From Cytophagaceae bacterium (GTDB taxonomy: Bacteria > Bacteroidota > Bacteroidia > Cytophagales > Spirosomataceae): DNA of 64,000 nt. Below, in pieces: positions 62,730 through 64,000 of the stretch. A program made the translations under genes and the position numbers. The stretch spans positions 1,612,001-1,676,000 of the forward strand of contig JADKIR010000004.1 of assembly GCA_016722655.1 (NCBI GenBank), written 5' to 3'. The notes beneath the pieces were generated by a model. That model made no database searches. It saw nothing but the letters and a program-made list of their open reading frames with translations, and was not told where the DNA came from. Positions within the stretch are counted from its first letter, which is position 1. Each line of letters opens with the position of its first letter.

Positions 62730-63128
62730 ATGAATACTCCGAAAGTATTTTCTCAAAACATCACCGTAACAAAAGAACATCTCGACGAGATGCATCATGT
62801 CAACAATCTGGTGTATATCGGTTTTCTGTTAGATGCTGCCACTGCCCATTGGAACACAACCGTACCCGCCGAAATTTCGGATACGATCAGATGGGTAGTT
62901 AGAAAACATGAAATAGAATATCTGAAACAAGCGGAAGAGGGCGATATTCTAACCGTTAAAACCTGGGTTGATGATTTTGAAGGTGTGACCAGTCTCAGAT
63001 ATTATGAAATTTTAAAAAACAATTCTCTGGTTGTTAAAGCCAAAACACTTTGGGTTGCATTGGATGCCTTTACATTAAAACCCAAAAGGCTTGATCCGGC
63101 AGCATTGAAAATTCTCTTTTTTGAATAA
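62730..63128 (+). CDS. Acyl-CoA thioesterase (4HBT/hot-dog fold)
   Basis: 132 residues from the ATG at 62730; the frame opens at a TTG 12 codons upstream. A hot-dog thioesterase: ITVTKEHLDEMHHVNNLVYI (hot-dog N-terminus with the conserved Asp/His/Asn region), WVVRKHEIEYLKQAEEGDIL and ILKNNSLVVKAKTLWVALD. It hydrolyses an acyl-CoA thioester of unknown chain. Its own transcription unit, between DUF4295 and ftsY. Confidence 0.87.
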   Translation: MNTPKVFSQNITVTKEHLDEMHHVNNLVYIGFLLDAATAHWNTTVPAEISDTIRWVVRKHEIEYLKQAEEGDILTVKTWVDDFEGVTSLRYYEILKNNSLVVKAKTLWVALDAFTLKPKRLDPAALKILFFE

Positions 63129-63132
63129 ACCC

Positions 63133-63528
63133 TCAATCTTCCCCAATAAACACATAAGTGGGCAAAACATTGATCAGATAAAAACCTGAAGCACTCATGT
63201 CTTCTCCATTGGTGATTTTGCCGAAATTTTTCTTATAAGAAACTTTATTTTTGACATAACTCACTGAATAATAACCATCAGAATAGGCTGAAATCTGATC
63301 CTGATCCAAACTAAAACTCTGAACTTCTGTAACTTCTACTTTTGCTATTTCGATCATTTGTGTGCCGGACGAATCAGCCGCATCATTTACCGAAAGCGTA
63401 AAATCGGTAATATCGACATCTGCCTGATTGGTCAATTCAAATTTCACTCCTCCCGGCTTGAGGATATTGCCACAAGAGCTCAAGCCGAAAAATATAATCA
63501 GTATAAAAACCCAATTCCATTTTTTCAT
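63133..63528 (-). CDS. Hypothetical lipoprotein
   Basis: 131 residues from the ATG at 63528. Signal peptide with lipobox (FFGLSSC, Cys at about residue 19), so lipid-anchored. The mature part is beta-rich (GGVKFELTNQADVDITDFTL, VTEVQSFSLDQDQISAYSDG). No family recognised. It lies only 4 bp from the thioesterase stop, convergent with it, without a visible terminator between. Confidence 0.75.
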   Translation of the reverse strand: MKKWNWVFILIIFFGLSSCGNILKPGGVKFELTNQADVDITDFTLSVNDAADSSGTQMIEIAKVEVTEVQSFSLDQDQISAYSDGYYSVSYVKNKVSYKKNFGKITNGEDMSASGFYLINVLPTYVFIGED

Positions 63529-63618
63529 TTCAAAAACCAATCTTTAATATTAAAAAATACTGACCGTGAAATTAAAAGATAAATTCCGATTTAAATCAGG
63601 TATTGAAATCTTAAAATA

Positions 63619-63647
63619 TTTGATTTAAAGATTATTGGTTAAATTTG
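63619..63647 (+). promoter_or_regulatory. Probable ftsY promoter
   Basis: TTTG (63619-63622), 17 nt, then TAAATTTG (63640-63647), 19 bp before the ftsY start codon. Confidence 0.5.
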
Positions 63648-63666
63648 CAAAAAAACACATTCTCTG

Positions 63667-64000
63667 ATGGGCTTATTCGACTTTTTTAGTAAAGAAAAAA
63701 AAGAATCTCTTGACAAAGGACTGGAGAAATCCAAGGCCAGTATTTTTGACAAGATATCGAAAGCAATTGTCGGAAAATCAAAAGTGGATGAGGAAGTTCT
63801 GGATGAACTGGAAGAAATCCTTATCAGCTCTGATGTAGGTGTTGACACTACCATCAAAATCATAAGAAGAATAGAAAAAAGAGTCTCTGACGATAAATAT
63901 TCTTCTGCGTCTGAACTCGACACCATATTACGGGAAGAAGTTGCCGCCCTTTTGCAGGAAAACAATTCACAAGACGTTCAAAACAGCTTTGAAACCGAAA
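63667..64000 (+). CDS. ftsY: Signal recognition particle receptor FtsY (partial)
   Basis: The window ends inside this gene; 111 codons are present. The start MGLFDFFSKEKKESLDKGLE and the N-domain pattern VDEEVLDELEEILISSDVGV then TTIKIIRRIEKRV are typical of the FtsY four-helix N domain; the GTPase domain lies beyond the edge. In many Bacteroidota ftsY follows rpmG and DUF4295 directly; here two genes lie between. Confidence 0.9.
   Translation, partial: MGLFDFFSKEKKESLDKGLEKSKASIFDKISKAIVGKSKVDEEVLDELEEILISSDVGVDTTIKIIRRIEKRVSDDKYSSASELDTILREEVAALLQENNSQDVQNSFETE

Overview
The window reads as a chromosomal segment of a low-GC member of the Bacteroidota, most likely of the Cytophagales. Supporting signs: Bacteroidota-type promoters (TTTG or TTG, about 19 nt, then TAnnTTTG) upstream of many genes; a type IX secretion (T9SS) C-terminal sorting domain; a DUF4295 gene directly after rpmG; a single-subunit-cytochrome succinate dehydrogenase; many signal peptides and Cys-anchored lipoproteins; and few clear Shine-Dalgarno sequences. 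The species cannot be named from sequence reading alone.

Layout. 1-3.7 kb: Crp-like regulator and a two-gene efflux operon (adaptor plus TolC). 3.9-8.8 kb: an AT-rich, damaged accessory patch with a frameshifted araC regulator, a nucleotidyltransferase/small-protein pair bracketed by a 43-bp piece of araC, and a large T9SS-exported protein split by one in-frame stop. 8.9-16.8 kb: amidohydrolase, DUF4382 lipoprotein, the rplM-rpsI-rpsB-tsf operon, a lipoprotein gene flanked by two copies of one terminator, and leuA. 17-30 kb: core metabolism (pyk, pdhA, ribH, lysC, serS, sdhCAB) and rseP. 30.4-38.4 kb: a MarR regulator, NUDIX, alkA and alkB tail to tail, an ATPase with its own operators, trpCFB and a second Crp-like gene. 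38.4-45 kb: ECF sigma/anti-sigma/porin, tRNA-Tyr-Gly-Thr-tuf, an MFS exporter, and tRNA-Trp-secE-nusG. 45-51.4 kb: acyl-CoA dehydrogenase with MarR-type operators, then a membrane protein, a LytTR regulator, a fibre-like exported protein and two Sec-exported Hcp-fold proteins. 51.5-64 kb: TlpA-like, MORN-repeat, GDP-fucose synthase, dGTPase, cysteine desulfurase, lrp/rocD, repeat-rich spacer, NrtR-like regulator, rpmG, DUF4295, thioesterase, lipoprotein and the start of ftsY.

Most interesting points. (1) The 47.1-51.4 kb locus pairs two signal-peptide-bearing Hcp-fold proteins with a fibre-like protein, a stand-alone LytTR regulator and a single-pass membrane protein, with no type VI secretion core gene in view; a cluster of four TTTGCAAA palindromes lies in the divergent promoter region. 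(2) A 19-nt sequence around the palindrome TATGC-AA-GCATA is shared exactly between the promoter of the MarR gene (30.4 kb) and that of the acyl-CoA dehydrogenase (47.06 kb), with a second palindrome at 47.02 kb. At both promoters the -33 TTG sits in the palindrome centre, which predicts a regulon. (3) The ATPase at 33.3-34.5 kb has two copies of TGTTA-N8-TAACA, one filling the spacer of its promoter.

All statements come from reading the sequence and family knowledge; no database search was run.
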